Below are positions 57,901-64,000 of a stretch of 64,000 nucleotides of DNA, one piece after another. The position numbers and the translations under genes are program-made. The stretch is from Uloborus plumipes (lineage: Eukaryota > Arthropoda > Arachnida > Araneae > Uloboridae). The notes below the pieces were generated by a model that saw only the letters and a list, made by a program, of their open reading frames with translations, was not told where the DNA came from and did not search any database. Location of the stretch: contig JAXGGA010004682.1 of the NCBI GenBank assembly GCA_038373865.1, forward strand, positions 1 to 64,000. The letters run 5' to 3'. Position 1 is the first letter of the stretch, and every line of letters starts with the position of its first letter.

Positions 57901-60054
57901 TTTAACCCCCTGACGGTTCTGGGCGTCTTATCACATCCATTTAACATATAATTCTGGAACTGTTGAACCGTCGAGCGTCGAGGGGCAAAACTGAAACCCT
58001 TTATAGTTTCAAGCCCTAAAAAGTTCTATTTTTTTCAAATCAATCATTTCTTCCCATTTTTCATTTAAAATCTAAGTTACATTTTAGCTTTTCCCAGTAA
58101 CCTATTCTATCTTTCCCTTTTCTTAAAAAAAAAAAAAAAAAGAAAGAATACGCTCTTCTTATCCCTGCTATGATAATTTGAAATTTTTTAATCAAATGGT
58201 GACATGACAGTTACACCTCGAAACTATAGGGCACAATAAATTCATTTAGCATAGTTTCTTGTTTTTAGCAAAACTAATTTTACTAAAAAAATTTAAAAAA
58301 AAAATATTCAGCTATTTAACCAGTTAAAATTTATTTAGCATAGTAACTTGCTCTAAGCAAAGTAATTTATGCATAAAAATTTTTTTTTAGCTAATAAAGC
58401 AGCTAAAAATAGCCAATAGGTTAATCCACCAAGTAGCCGATTACTGCTGTTTTAACAGTCCATCAAATTTAAATGTTAAAAAACGAGATTAACATCCCTT
58501 TACCCTTATGGATAAACTGAAAAACTGTTGAAAGCCTTAAAATTCATTAAAAAAAAGCAAGAACATCAGAAAAAAGTCTAAAAACCAGGACATATTAGGA
58601 TAAATATTTTTATCAGGAAAAAAATCAGGAATACCAGGAAAACTATTAATACTGCAAAAATAACATTGAACACAACAAACTACACATGAAAAACGAAGAG
58701 GCAAACACTTGCAATACTTTAAAATATTTTTAAATTCAAAGAATGTACCAAGGCTAGCGGTTCCTAGTCTTTTTTTTTTAGGGGGGAGGAGGTGTAGCAA
58801 CATTAGTTTTTCTATTTGAAAAACAATCTCAAAACTATAGCATAAGGAAATAAATAGCATGATTTTTATTTTACTTTGCAGGGTGGAAATTATGATTATT
58901 ATTTTTTTTAATATAGTATTACTTAAAACTTTGTTTTAAACGTTGCCATGGAGTTATTTTTTCTAAATAGTTAATTATATTCTGCTCTTGTTTTAGTGAA
59001 GCTTCAAAATTTGTTTATATTGTTTGTAGTTTAGCAATCGTATATACTTCGGAAAAGCAATATTTGAGGGCGAGAATTTTTAAAGTGTCAATATGGACAT
59101 TAAAAGTTATAGCAGCTACCGATTTTCAGGTTTCTATTCATATTGTGCTTCAAATGCATAATCACGCACACATCAAGACTCATGTAAAACACGTGCAATG
59201 CAAGTATAATACTATACAGTGGAGGGAGGCATATTGCATATGGGGCCGCAACGTTATAAAGGTTTTGAACCATTGATCTGAACTCCTATTTTTTTTAATT
59301 TCTTTCTCTGTGTACGATTCCTAAAGTCTTTAACGGAAAAAAAACGAATCGAACTGAAATTTGAAAAGCAAAAAAGACATAAACATACCCATGAATTTTT
59401 TTGAATCAAAAATTATGAAGATAAAAAACACTTACTCTTAGTGACACCTGAAAACATGCGTAAATAAACAAGCAATATTTCAGCTTGTAAATAACTGTTA
59501 TTTACTAACAAGGGAATACCTGTTGTTGATAAACAACGGAACAAGAGACCTTCTTTCTTCAAACATTAAAATTTTCCTACCAATTCAGAGAAAATTATTA
59601 GTGGCGCCATCTGGTGCGCTTTTTTAAAACTGTTCTTTAAATGTCTATTCATTTATTTCTTTGTTTTTTAATCCACAACTGAGTCGTAATTTCAAAGTTT
59701 TTTTTTGGGAGAAGGGGGGGGGGGGCGGATTGTATACAAAATACTATAAATCTGCTTATGAGGTATTCTTGCAGCTACTTTCAAAACAAAAATTTAGACA
59801 GAGAAAATAATAAGCACATTTCGATCAAACAAAAAGCCTACATAAAATAAACACTCAATGATATTCATATCGGGAATTTTAAATTTCATAACTAAAATTA
59901 TGATTGTATGTTACTTACATTGCAAGTGAATGCATTTTTACAGACAGGATCAACACAGGATTCATGAAAATAACATAAACATAAGCTGCATTGAATGGTC
60001 GGTAATAACTTCTCCTCTGATTCGCAAAAGATGGAACAACGTGGTATCAGATAT
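36671..60054 (-). CDS. PHD finger / F-box / leucine-rich repeat protein (5'-partial, ten exons)
   Basis: Ten minus-strand exons join without a phase break: 60054-59919, 57190-55818, 54858-54807, 53325-53239, 44925-44726, 44541-44400, 40726-40619, 39256-39150, 37757-37646 and 36937-36671 (TAA). They give about 860 residues. Order: Cys/His PHD-type finger (residues ~5-47), long Ser/Pro/Val-rich linker, F-box around residues ~485-525 (KRLSLADLL, then VKQVSRAWNNFASNSFL), then seven or so irregular LRRs and a C-terminal tail. F-box proteins bind SKP1 and bring substrates to a CUL1 ubiquitin ligase, with the LRRs binding substrate. The PHD finger suggests histone or chromatin contact. KDM2/FBXL19 proteins also combine PHD, F-box and LRR, but no JmjC or CXXC domain is seen and their PHD lies close to the F-box. 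The start codon is not found; the first exon begins in mid-codon. Confidence 0.8.
37049..37178. mobile_element. Small TA-flanked MITE, copy 1 (130 bp)
   Basis: Ends are inverted (CTGTTGGTTCC and GG(G)ACCAACAG), flanked by TA on both sides. The interior is a series of TATT(C)GATTAAG / CGAATAAG phrases. A close relative sits at 57505-57655. It lies in the last intron of the F-box gene. Confidence 0.65.
37646..37757 (-). CDS. F-box/LRR gene, exon 9 as seen here
   Basis: Encodes LEELELMNYKVP followed by LPATLEELQNLKHFSIW, one to two leucine-rich repeats. The TATAG acceptor supplies the third base of a split Ser codon; the donor is GAG|GTTAGT, phase 0. Confidence 0.85.
38754..38782. repeat. Perfect 14-bp palindrome with 1-nt centre
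   Basis: CTTCACTATCTTAA, then C, then its exact reverse complement. It sits in an F-box gene intron; no protein-binding role can be inferred. Confidence 0.9.
39150..39256 (-). CDS. F-box/LRR gene, exon 8 as seen here
   Basis: Encodes IYDLICVLTNLKRLRLENGG and then a helix (LSKAIRNMS), a typical LRR unit. Acceptor TCAG, donor AAG|GTATTT. It ends with two bases of a Ser codon completed at 37757. Confidence 0.85.
39921..40353. mobile_element. hAT-like MITE (433 bp)
   Basis: The ends CAGGGGTGCCC and GGGCACTCCTG are inverted with one mismatch. Subterminal TGGCGCAA and TTGCGCCA are exact inverse copies. The interior is poly-C, AT-rich and non-coding. Adjacent 8-bp flanks match only partly (5 of 8), so an 8-bp target duplication is possible but eroded. 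Confidence 0.5.
40619..40726 (-). CDS. F-box/LRR gene, exon 7 as seen here
   Basis: Exactly 36 codons, phase 0 on both sides, with a TTACAG acceptor and ATG|GTAATT donor. Contains LESLSKLQELTTLELGSCNN, a textbook LRR with the LxxLxLxxC/N strand. Confidence 0.87.
41592..42152 (-). mobile_element. Mariner-like element 1 (561 bp), internally disrupted
   Basis: It is bounded by TA and inverted ends CAGGGTGTTTCATATTGAAT / ..ATTAAATG... On the minus strand a short frame with MSSMQEKAYCV recalls the N-terminal helix-turn-helix start (DUF4817-type) of related transposases. The frame is lost at the MITE inserted at 41716-41889. No catalytic residues remain, so it is non-autonomous. Confidence 0.65.
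41716..41889. mobile_element. MITE inserted in mariner-like element 1 (174 bp)
   Basis: The inverted ends TACTCGAGCCCGCTTATTGG and TGTTCGAGCCCGCCTAATGG are flanked by TA. It interrupts the transposase frame of the surrounding element, so it is the youngest layer at this site. Confidence 0.6.
42323..43210 (+). mobile_element. Mariner-like element 2 (888 bp), deletion derivative with transposase remnants
   Basis: The inverted ends CAGGGTGTGGCAGAGAAACT and CAGGGTGCAGCCGAGAAACT (inverted) are flanked by TA. From about 42455 a plus frame reads MRWTKEQRAFAAESYFSNNL, the DUF4817-type DNA-binding start of these transposases. Later pieces recall the middle (ISDCTLRRILHNEL) and the C-terminal end (NNIRLAIANIPADILERVEQ), in different frames with several stops. 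The stretch expected to hold the catalytic Asp residues is deleted at about 42820-42870, leaving only a broken SPDLTP-type region. It is dead as a transposase source. Confidence 0.8.
43397..44399. other. F-box gene intron with repeat fragments
   Basis: CAGTGTTTCCCAACCTTTTT near 43901 resembles one end of a hAT-like element without a visible partner. A GGCAGGCCGTG..CTGCTAGT end near 44346 resembles a Helitron-type CTAG|T terminus. No exon is needed here by phase. Confidence 0.4.
44400..44541 (-). CDS. F-box/LRR gene, exon 6 as seen here
   Basis: A TTACAG acceptor supplies the last base of an Ile codon; 47 codons then follow to TTA|GTGAGT. Contains FLRLMGRLEWLWLGSPGG and LPYLPKLKHL, the repeating Leu pattern of the LRR domain. 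Confidence 0.87.
44726..44925 (-). CDS. F-box/LRR gene, exon 5 as seen here
   Basis: 200-bp exon with a TTTTAG acceptor and GAAAT|GTAGTA donor. It encodes the linker after the F-box (WENFKRHLSYLFFVEEMIF) and the first LRR-like unit (IADQLNQLQKLECHF). If the donor were skipped, a stop would follow at once, which supports the splice. This is the exon just downstream of the intron holding the gypsy element. Confidence 0.83.
45109..45560 (+). mobile_element. Possible Helitron-like non-autonomous element
   Basis: It begins TCCTAGCATCC after a T and ends ..GCGCGACGCCGGGC..CCACTAG followed by T. That is a TC start, a GC-rich potential hairpin just inside the end, and a CTAG terminus inserted before T. 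It has no terminal inverted repeats and no coding region. The 5' boundary is a guess. Confidence 0.35.
45585..45900 (-). pseudogene. CR1/Jockey-type LINE reverse transcriptase fragment (palm region)
   Basis: The minus strand reads MNIFADDVKVI, the (F/Y)ADD catalytic motif, followed by KWKDKWGMVVNIAKYQVLYL, GNKHTNY and ADKMLRFINR. These are in the order found in CR1-like reverse transcriptases. At least three in-frame stops break it, so it is a dead fragment. It lacks both the N-terminal endonuclease and the C-terminus. Confidence 0.7.
46111..46728 (-). repeat. 3' LTR of the Ty3/gypsy element (618 bp)
   Basis: Begins TGTAACGAG and ends TTTGTAACA on the plus strand, with TG..CA ends. It differs from the other LTR at about three sites: two substitutions and one indel. 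It is preceded by ATAT (46107-46110), which is repeated after the other LTR. Confidence 0.95.
46731..46741 (-). other. Polypurine tract
   Basis: Read on the minus strand, GGGAAGGGGGC lies two bases from the 3' LTR, the usual place for the RNase H-resistant primer of plus-strand DNA synthesis. Confidence 0.7.
46961..51859 (-). CDS. Gag-Pol polyprotein of the Ty3/gypsy element (1,632 aa)
   Basis: One uninterrupted frame starts MVITRAMDEQ, 97 bases from the 5' LTR. The N-terminal ~200 residues are coiled-coil-like with tandem repeats. A gag capsid-type region follows at about 205-400 and a CCHC zinc knuckle (CWKCGGEGHVRRNC) near 428-441. The aspartic protease DTGA motif is near 482, reverse transcriptase with YLDD near 897, and RNase H (FILDTDAS) near 1045. 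The integrase has an HHCC finger at about 1285-1325 and catalytic Asp, Asp and Glu near 1357, 1415 and 1451 (DD35E spacing). A GPY/F-type module (WDGPYTVLHRL) ends the protein. Gag and pol are fused with no frameshift or stop between them. The order PR-RT-RH-IN is diagnostic of Ty3/gypsy; the clade within it is not decided here. Confidence 0.95.
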   Translation of the reverse strand: MVITRAMDEQLKKLLDAINAVKNDMATMATNQEQLKNELATNQEQLKNDLTASITSSQEEIKHDLTASITSSQEEIKNDLTASITSSQEEIKNELTASITSSQEEIKSDLTSMKSLVESKFANMENKMEALEEKVDSVEDRITTVENHVEKKIKELESKLSGSCNNSDSVEDRITTVENDVEKKIKELESKLSASSNNSSDCVAAAGTSRPSIKLATFDGKTSWNIYKKQFLIVAEANSWDSSTKACQLAASLRGDAAEILQTFPEDKLCDFEALSSALELRFGEVCQKEFSRLQLKSRLQRDGETLQVFAADVERLSHLAFSNCPSDVRDSLALNYFIDGVRSPEVQTALRMADIKDLKSGLVYAMKFEAAQQISRKDRHSIRGLEVSAQGSNSTRLSDIERQIKEMSGTLKKISAHKDQGRQTLKCWKCGGEGHVRRNCEARQEKKTSPKVFQISPRTGGCNGLFIYAYVNGFPCEMIVDTGANVTIIRTDVARQFGLKILWTPPCVTLQTVTGDKIEIEGKVNLEIMFGSATYHHTAFVADITDPFILGLDFLRKFDFSIDFKNNELHSTREDIAIFNTENNLKSAHQIIAQTDLSIPSRSEVLIPGSLKENNSFKFGLIEYPNQSNSPKGVLVASTLVDLSRNAVPVRVANVSERPRNIKKGEVLATCTPVNCIIRRIDSSETVSSESLTSKLIGSAPLSKDQRYAAEKLVDNFKQVFSSTSEDVGRTSLTQHRIDTGDHPPIKQHPRRLPFAKKEEVEILLKEMQENDVIEPSSSPWASPIVLVRKKDGSTRFCVDYRRLNDITKKDSYPLPRIDDTLDTLSGHKWFSTLDLKSGYWQVEIHPDDREKTAFTTGQGLWQFKVMPFGLCNAPATFERLMESVLRGLSYESCLVYLDDIIIIGRSFEEHLANLRKVLQKLKEANLKLSPSKCNLFRREVNYLGHIISSEGVRTDPDKVSAVKNWSRPENVHQLRSFLGLCTYYRKFVKGFSNIARPLHKLTESKQKFEWSKECEDAFLQLKEALTSTPILSYPQPGKSFILDTDASHESVGAVLSQEIDGNEHVIAYWSKCLSKSERNYCVTRKELLAIVKAVEHFHHYLYGRKFLLRTDHASLTWLLNFKNPEGQVARWIQRLQEYDIEIKHRKGLSHGNADALSRRPCSENCHYCSRIEKQYGTTIPTACQVTATSTSSDPDPWSDDQVRKDQLEDPDLKPIIELMEKDSRRPSWQDVSIYSPATKRYWALWKSLQLRNGVLYRKWESDDGKAFKWQLLLPRSRIPDVLKELHSSPTGGHFGILKTLHKVRERFFWSKTKDDVEKWCHSCDACAARKGPKRRSRGKLHLYNVGAPFERIRIDILGPLPKTTDGNKYILVAIDYFTKWPEAYSIPDQEATTVAETLVQHWISRYGTPLQIHSDQGRNFISAVFKGLCDILKIEKTRTTPLHPQSDGMVERFNRTILNNLSLMVSKNQQDWDKKLPLFLLAYRSAVHETTGYSPSQMLFGRELRLPCDLVFGLPPDAPSSPEEYVQDLQARLEDVHHFARERINIATEKMKTRYDTRSTGHDFQEGDKVWLWNPIRRKGLSPKLQSHWDGPYTVLHRLNDVVVRIQKSSHSKPRVVHYDRLAPYYGHSS
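51284..51450 (-). repeat. Duplicated ~90-bp segment in gag
   Basis: The peptide phrase SVEDRITTVEN..VEKKIKELESKLS occurs twice in a row with few changes. Both copies are heptad-like and charged, which extends the coiled-coil. Confidence 0.85.
51545..51725 (-). repeat. Four 45-bp tandem repeats in gag
   Basis: A 15-residue unit, ASITSSQEEIK(N/H/S)(D/E)LT, is repeated four times at near-identical DNA level. The shorter NQEQLKN(E/D)LAT unit precedes it in the protein. Near identity of units indicates recent slippage or gene-conversion expansion. Confidence 0.93.
51935..51952 (-). other. Primer binding site, tRNA-Lys type
   Basis: On the minus strand TGGCGCCCAACGTGGGGC lies four bases from the 5' LTR. 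This 18-mer is the one known to pair with the 3' end of tRNA-Lys1,2, starting with the TGG complement of CCA. Confidence 0.85.
51957..52573 (-). repeat. 5' LTR of the Ty3/gypsy element (617 bp)
   Basis: Same TG..CA termini as the other LTR; promoter and transcription start should lie in it on the minus strand. It is followed on the right by ATAT (52574-52577), the second copy of the target duplication. Confidence 0.95.
52578..53238. other. Intron sequence right of the gypsy element
   Basis: AT-rich intron sequence; no exon or repeat with clear ends was seen. Confidence 0.55.
53239..53325 (-). CDS. F-box/LRR gene, exon 4 as seen here
   Basis: 29 codons, phase 0 on both sides, TTTTAG acceptor and GTG|GTGAGC donor. 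Encodes YKTMNFNGLEVKDWERCCR and so on, the conserved segment just after an F-box where the first LRR strand (MNFNGL) begins. Confidence 0.85.
53985..54495 (-). pseudogene. CR1-like LINE, C-terminal fragment
   Basis: The minus strand encodes LNMYTLKQRRIRGDMIQLFK, SRTIGHYHKLFKSQ and a VVETWNGLPEE segment. These are in the order of the C-terminal end of CR1/Jockey-type LINE proteins. Stops interrupt both ends. It is not the missing part of the fragment at 45585-45900: on the minus strand their order is reversed, so they are separate copies. Confidence 0.7.
54807..54858 (-). CDS. F-box/LRR gene, exon 3: second half of the F-box
   Basis: A TTGCAG acceptor, one base completing an Arg codon, then 17 codons encoding VKQVSRAWNNFASNSFL and the donor GTATGT. 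The V-(K)-x-V-S-(R)-x-W spacing is the signature helix of the F-box that contacts SKP1. Confidence 0.88.
54859..55817. other. F-box gene intron, no other feature recognised
   Basis: AT-rich intron that splits the F-box between two of its helices. A T-run near 55210 and a poly-C near 55622 are the only conspicuous tracts. Confidence 0.55.
55818..57190 (-). CDS. F-box/LRR gene, exon 2: PHD end, disordered linker, F-box start
   Basis: 1,373-bp exon entered in phase 0 from a TTTCAG acceptor. Its first residues (LCIYVQS) supply the last Cys of the PHD-type finger begun in the exon at 59919-60054. About 400 residues of Ser/Pro/Thr/Val-rich low-order sequence follow, including a 37-38-residue unit repeated about three times (56340-56670). 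There is a small basic patch near the end (NRNRKHILEDMASNEERPKK), possibly a nuclear localisation signal. The exon ends with FEV-type F-box start YEVLKRLSLADLLR at the donor ACG|GTGTGT. There is no in-frame ATG at the exon's beginning, which agrees with it being internal. Confidence 0.87.
56340..56670 (-). repeat. Intragenic repeat in the PHD to F-box linker
   Basis: Units of 37-38 residues share a pattern (V/K)P.S(V/F)(S/T/A)Q(L/F)(P/A)..L, then N(S/G)Q...(V/A)S, then A(Q)(V/I)PI(H/L)P. Copies start near linker residues 175, 213 and 250 of the exon product. Confidence 0.6.
57191..57504. other. F-box gene intron
   Basis: No exon or bounded repeat seen. Confidence 0.5.
57505..57655. mobile_element. 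Small TA-flanked MITE, copy 2 (151 bp)
   Basis: Ends CTGTCGGTTCC and GGGGACGACAG, flanked by TA. The inner phrases (ATATTATTCGATTAA, GGGGTATTCG) match the copy at 37049-37178 in the same orientation. The copy is slightly longer and less eroded. Confidence 0.65.
57656..59918. other. F-box gene intron, no exon needed or seen
   Basis: The flanking exons join in phase 0 without anything in between. A poly-A tract lies near 58127 and a G-run near 59718. At 59603-59616 GGCGCCATCTGGTG (inverse CACCAGATGGCGCC) is a CTCF-like core with no further support. Confidence 0.45.
59919..60054 (-). CDS. F-box/LRR gene, first visible exon: PHD-type zinc finger
   Basis: A TTCTAG acceptor, one base finishing a codon, then 45 codons to AAT|GTAAGT. 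Encodes RCSIFCESEEKLL.., CSLCLCYFHESC and AFTCN, completed by LC in the next exon. The Cys and His layout (C-x3-C, C-x2-C, H-x2-C, C-x2-C with Phe two residues before the last pair) fits a PHD finger. The first pair has one extra residue and the last loop is short. It could instead be a related RING-like finger. Entry in mid-codon shows that at least one upstream exon is missing. Confidence 0.78.
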
Positions 60055-63000
60055 CTAGAATATATATTTAAAATTAGGGTGACAAAAAACATTTTTATAG
60101 ATCATTTGTTACATTTTCAATGTGGGACTTTTCTAGTACATTTTGTAAGGGATTGTTAATACAGTGGACATGAGCGTCCCGATGGCAGAAAATTCCTTAT
60201 TCGGCAAAGTTTGCGAAACGATTTGGTAAATTTAGAACACAACTGAAAGTTTGAAATGTCCGAATGTTACTTTTTATTAGATGTCTTTACTTTTTTATAC
60301 CAGTACTTTATCATTCGGCAAAATTTGAAGTCCCATTCGGCAAATTTAGGATTTCTGCTCTCTCAAAAATTTAAGCTCTGTGCGCCTCTGGCAGTGGAAT
60401 CCTGTCACAGCCAACTTCAAAGAACTTAAAATTTTGTTTGTTGCAACGGGGATTTCGTTGCACTGGAATCCAAGAATTGTAATGGAAATTAAAAAAGGAC
60501 TGCATATTTATTTTGTTGAAATTGAAATGTCGTTGTATTGGCATTCGATATAACGAGAGTTCACAGTGCTAGTCTAAATTTAGATTGTATGATAGGTCAA
60601 GAAATAATAGTATTTTCTTTCGTGTATTACTGCTCAAGTTGAATGATAAATTTTCTGAAGAAGTTAACTACTGAAATTTTTCAGTGAAGTGAAAAAACCA
60701 CCAATAGATAAATAAATATGTACCAATAAAATGGAGAAAGAGTATAGAAATATTTCACACAAAACCAGTATTTTGTGTCAGATCTTAACTACAGTTGACA
60801 AAAAGACACTTTGGTTGATTTCGATAGCCAAGGATTGTTTTGAATGGATTTCAAATTTAAAAATGTTTCTTTCAAACTATTCAAATTTCAATTTCAGAAC
60901 CATGTATTTTCTTATTATTCATATGATGAACTTTTATACAAGTAGTTTTTTCACCACTTTGAGGAACATAAAAAAACTGCATAAAATGAAGTTTGTGTAA
61001 AGTTTTCATGATAATTTGAACAATTGGAAATTTTCTAGTAATGAAATACATTTTCTTTTTATGCAAAGCACTTCGTGGAAAAACTGCTATTCTGAAGGAA
61101 ATTTTAGGGTGTCTGCTCGGCATTCGCATGTCGAATGAAAGAAAACTAGAAAAATAAGACACATTTGCTGTGATTTCATACGTATTATATCATCATCAGT
61201 AGCGGACTTCAGAGTGGTCCATGGAGCACTACCCGCCCCCCAAGGGAAAAAAAATACTTACAGTAACTTTTCCATTAACTACTATTAAATTTATTTTTCA
61301 TAACACAAGTACAAAAACTAAAACTATTTTTTTAAGAAACACACTTTTACAAAGCATATTTGAATAAAATTATACTTTGGATTGCTAAATTAGTAATATT
61401 GCAGTCGATAATGAATGGGACACAATACATAAAACTCGTGAGTTTCAAATTCAAAACTACATAATAGTCGCTCGTCAATTCATATTTGATGGCAAAAAAA
61501 GAGTATTTTGTTTTAATTATTATGACAATGTTGGAAAGTAATACTACTGTATATCATTATATCATGTTGGTGAAATTATATGTAAGATTAATTATTTAAT
61601 TGGCTTAGATTGTTGAAAAAGTATTTTACGTTCACATTCGAATTAGTTAGCAAAAGTATTTCTGTACTTTAAAGCGTATAATTTGTCTGTAAACTTGTAT
61701 ATTAAAGGAGTCTGTCGCATGAAAACTTTTTTTAAATAAAAAATTATGTAGGGGTGTTTGTATGTGGGGGTGGGGGGGGGGGGGGAATATTAGATTGTGT
61801 TTTTTTTTCTAAATGTTAAAAAAAGGGCTAGAAAAATTCTCGATTATTTTTTCCTTGAATTTTTTTCTCGTCATCGCCATGAAAACTTCGCAGACATCGT
61901 CAGAGATTAATAACATTTTTGATGCACGCGTCAAGTTATTTGATATTCAATTAAGACAGACCGATTCTATTTCATGAGAAATGTTGAAATTGCATGCAAT
62001 GATCTTACTTAAAAACTAAAGTAGAAAAAAACGACCGAATATTTGCAGGTTCTTCTATTTTGCTTTTCACTTTTATGACTCTTTTTTTATTTCATTTTAA
62101 TTCGCCTCCAGCTCCCTCCTCCTAAAAGGATCGTTTGGATCCGGGAACAGATCCCATTAACATCCAATCCTACCTCATACAGTATAAAAAAATAGTTTTT
62201 TTTTTTGCTGTAGGGGGTTGGGAGGGGGTGGGAGCAAAAGGAATATAATCAATGCAAATTTTTCCAAAAACAGCAAAAAAACCCCCACTTACATGTTAAT
62301 ACATTAGTTACCCGGGGGGGGGGGCGGTAGTTTATAGACCCCTCCCCCCAGGAGTCACGGGAATGTGGGTGGGAGGAGGAAACGTTGGTTGGAGGAGTTA
62401 ATTATGCATGTGAGTTAATTAGAAGAGATTTTATTCAGAAAGTCGAAGAGCGGTGCTGTATAGTGAGAGGAGTGGGCGAGGGCATCTAATCCTCAAAATA
62501 TGTTTTTTATTGTAAAAATAATGTAAATGTAAAGAAAATTGGTTTCAAACGATCTTTTCTTTTGGTAAGCTCCCCCCACCTCCACCCCCCGTTCCTGTCC
62601 AGGCCGCGGGAGTGCTATTTACGAAACTGTATAGTACATAGGATTCGTAACAAGGGGTAAGTAATAAAAATCCATCGCATCTCTCTTGAACAATTTCTGG
62701 ATCTGCACTAGCGCGATATATGAATCTGTTGAGTACGAAGAAAATAAGTTTTTTAATCATACATCGCTCGTTCTATTTTAAAAATGCTTTCTAAGGGCGA
62801 AAGATCTGAATGAAACACTAGTTTATTTTGGCCTTAATTCGCTCAGTGCATTGAATATGGCGAGATATGGATCTTCATTTATGCAGATATCGGTAGCGGA
62901 ATGAAAGAGGAGAAATGTTGAAGACCGATTATTAAAAAAATAATAATAATAATAAATGCTAAAACCACGAAAATTTGGATAGTCTCATTTTCTTTTCCAA

Positions 63001-63486
63001 AAAACATTATGCTTCTCCTTGGTCAGTACCAGGATAGTAGGAATCCCTGTAACAAAAAAAAGGGGGGTGGGGCAGGTGCGGCCACGAAACATCGAAAGTA
63101 ATACACAGTTACATCTCGTTGAAACGAGCTCCGCGGAAAACTTTGAAATCAGTTCGTCTTCTCCAAACAATAATCAGACAAACCATCAGGTGGGGATAGG
63201 AAACATAGTTCTTCTCAGCAGTAATTCGTTTTTAAGCGTGTTCGAATTTACGAGAATCGTATACTACTGCTTGTTTTAGAACTCGAAACATGGCAGCCAC
63301 AAACGGTTCCATTTGAACAAATGGCGACAGGTTAAGGAGGGGCACTTCCCGATGCCTTCAGTTTTTATTCGCTCTTTACTTCCTAGTTGAATGATACTTT
63401 GCATCCCACCCCCCGATTTTGAGAAATTCAGTAGAGAACTGACCCACGAGCAATTTCGAATATCTTTCAACAGTTACAAGTGTGGA
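60055..63486. other. Upstream intron or flank of the F-box gene; no exon recognised
   Basis: AT-rich with repeat fragments: phrases such as GATATAACGAG near 60550 recall pogo-like MITE interiors, a G-run lies near 61770, and 62200-62335 is similar to 24580-24665. Around 63000-63310 base content is less AT-rich and has ATG-containing short minus frames, which could be a promoter or first-exon region. I could not find a donor in the required phase. Confidence 0.35.
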
Positions 63487-64000
63487 CAGGGCCCGATTAA
63501 CCCGTGAAGTTAGAGGAAAGTCTGTCTCATTTTGAGGCCCCCTGCTTTTTGAGACGGAGGCGGGGGGGGGGGGATTTCTATACTCATGAGACATTCAAAA
63601 ACGAATCTTGCTAAGGGTACATATCATTTCTAAGAGCTGCCAAAGCAAAATTCAAATTAAAGTCTGTCCCCTTCCTTCACTAATATGTAGAAGTTACATA
63701 CATAATACACATGCATACATAATACACATTGCCATTCTATGATTTGATGTTAAATTAGATTTATTTCACAGAATTAATAAAACATAATAAAAGTACGTTG
63801 TAAAAAAGTTGGGTCAAATCCCACATTTAAAAATAGCTTGTGGGGGAATTAATGATTTATGAAATGTGTCTTCACTTTTAAAACTTTCCAGAAAATTTTT
63901 ATTGAACCAGTTCTAATGTTTAAAATTACCTTTAGATATGCATTTAAAGGCAGAAATTAGAATTTAAATCACAAGTTTTCAGTCATTTTTGGGCCCCCTG
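63487..64000. mobile_element. Possible hAT-like element reaching the window edge
   Basis: CAGGGCCCGATTAA starts the stretch and GGGCCCCCTG ends it exactly at the last base, an approximate inverted pair. A related GGCCCGATTAAC phrase occurs near 24491. The right boundary cannot be checked because the window ends. Confidence 0.25.

Noticed and set aside
36671..60054. Assignment as KDM2 or FBXL19
   Set aside because: No JmjC or CXXC domain is seen and PHD to F-box spacing differs. Upstream exons are missing, so this is set aside, not excluded.
62545..63594. Minus and plus frames of 60-90 codons as first exons of the PHD/F-box gene
   Set aside because: No donor in the phase required by the exon at 60054, and several contain homopolymer-derived Gly/Pro runs typical of repeats.
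1..64000. CRISPR array, prokaryotic operon, replication origin, tRNA or rRNA genes
   Set aside because: No regularly spaced identical repeats, ribosome-binding sites, cloverleaf or rRNA-like sequence was found, and the exon-intron structure is eukaryotic.

Overview
The window looks like an AT-rich arthropod nuclear genome. A chelicerate is my guess, but the sequence alone does not prove it. Genes are split into short exons with GT..AG introns several kilobases long. Introns and intergenic DNA are full of Ty3/gypsy, CR1-like LINE, Tc1/mariner, pogo-like, PIF/Harbinger, hAT-like and Helitron-like remains. No bacterial gene layout, CRISPR array, tRNA or rRNA gene was found.

Layout: 1-2,729 is ordinary repeat-rich DNA (a hAT-like frame, a TTA-flanked MITE, a 31-bp hairpin). 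2,730-21,070 is a very unusual block with strong G over C skew and almost no internal repetition. It is broken by 'clean' islands, one of which carries a decayed MULE-type transposase fragment. It reads more like poor consensus sequence than biology. From 21,071 on the DNA is normal. Two plus-strand exons (22,855-22,887 and 32,322-32,411) encode the C-terminus of signal recognition particle subunit SRP14. The 9.4-kb intron between them holds two large inverted repeats. The second has ~1-1.4-kb arms made of ~0.5-kb units around a broken transposon gene.

From 36,671 to 60,054, on the minus strand and tail-to-tail with SRP14, lies one long gene that I could assemble from ten exons with consistent splice phases. 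It encodes at least ~860 residues: a PHD-type zinc finger, a ~400-residue disordered linker with internal repeats, an F-box, and a leucine-rich repeat tail. It is probably a substrate-receptor subunit of an SCF ubiquitin ligase with a chromatin-reader-like N-terminus. Its first exon(s) were not found. Its fourth visible intron contains a complete, apparently very young Ty3/gypsy retrotransposon (46,111-52,573) in sense orientation, with 99.5% identical LTRs, a 4-bp target duplication, a tRNA-Lys-type primer binding site and one unbroken 1,632-codon gag-pol frame. Another intron carries a three-level nest of DNA transposons (41,490-43,396).

Beyond 60,054 no coding exon is recognised; the DNA is intronic or intergenic with scattered repeats.
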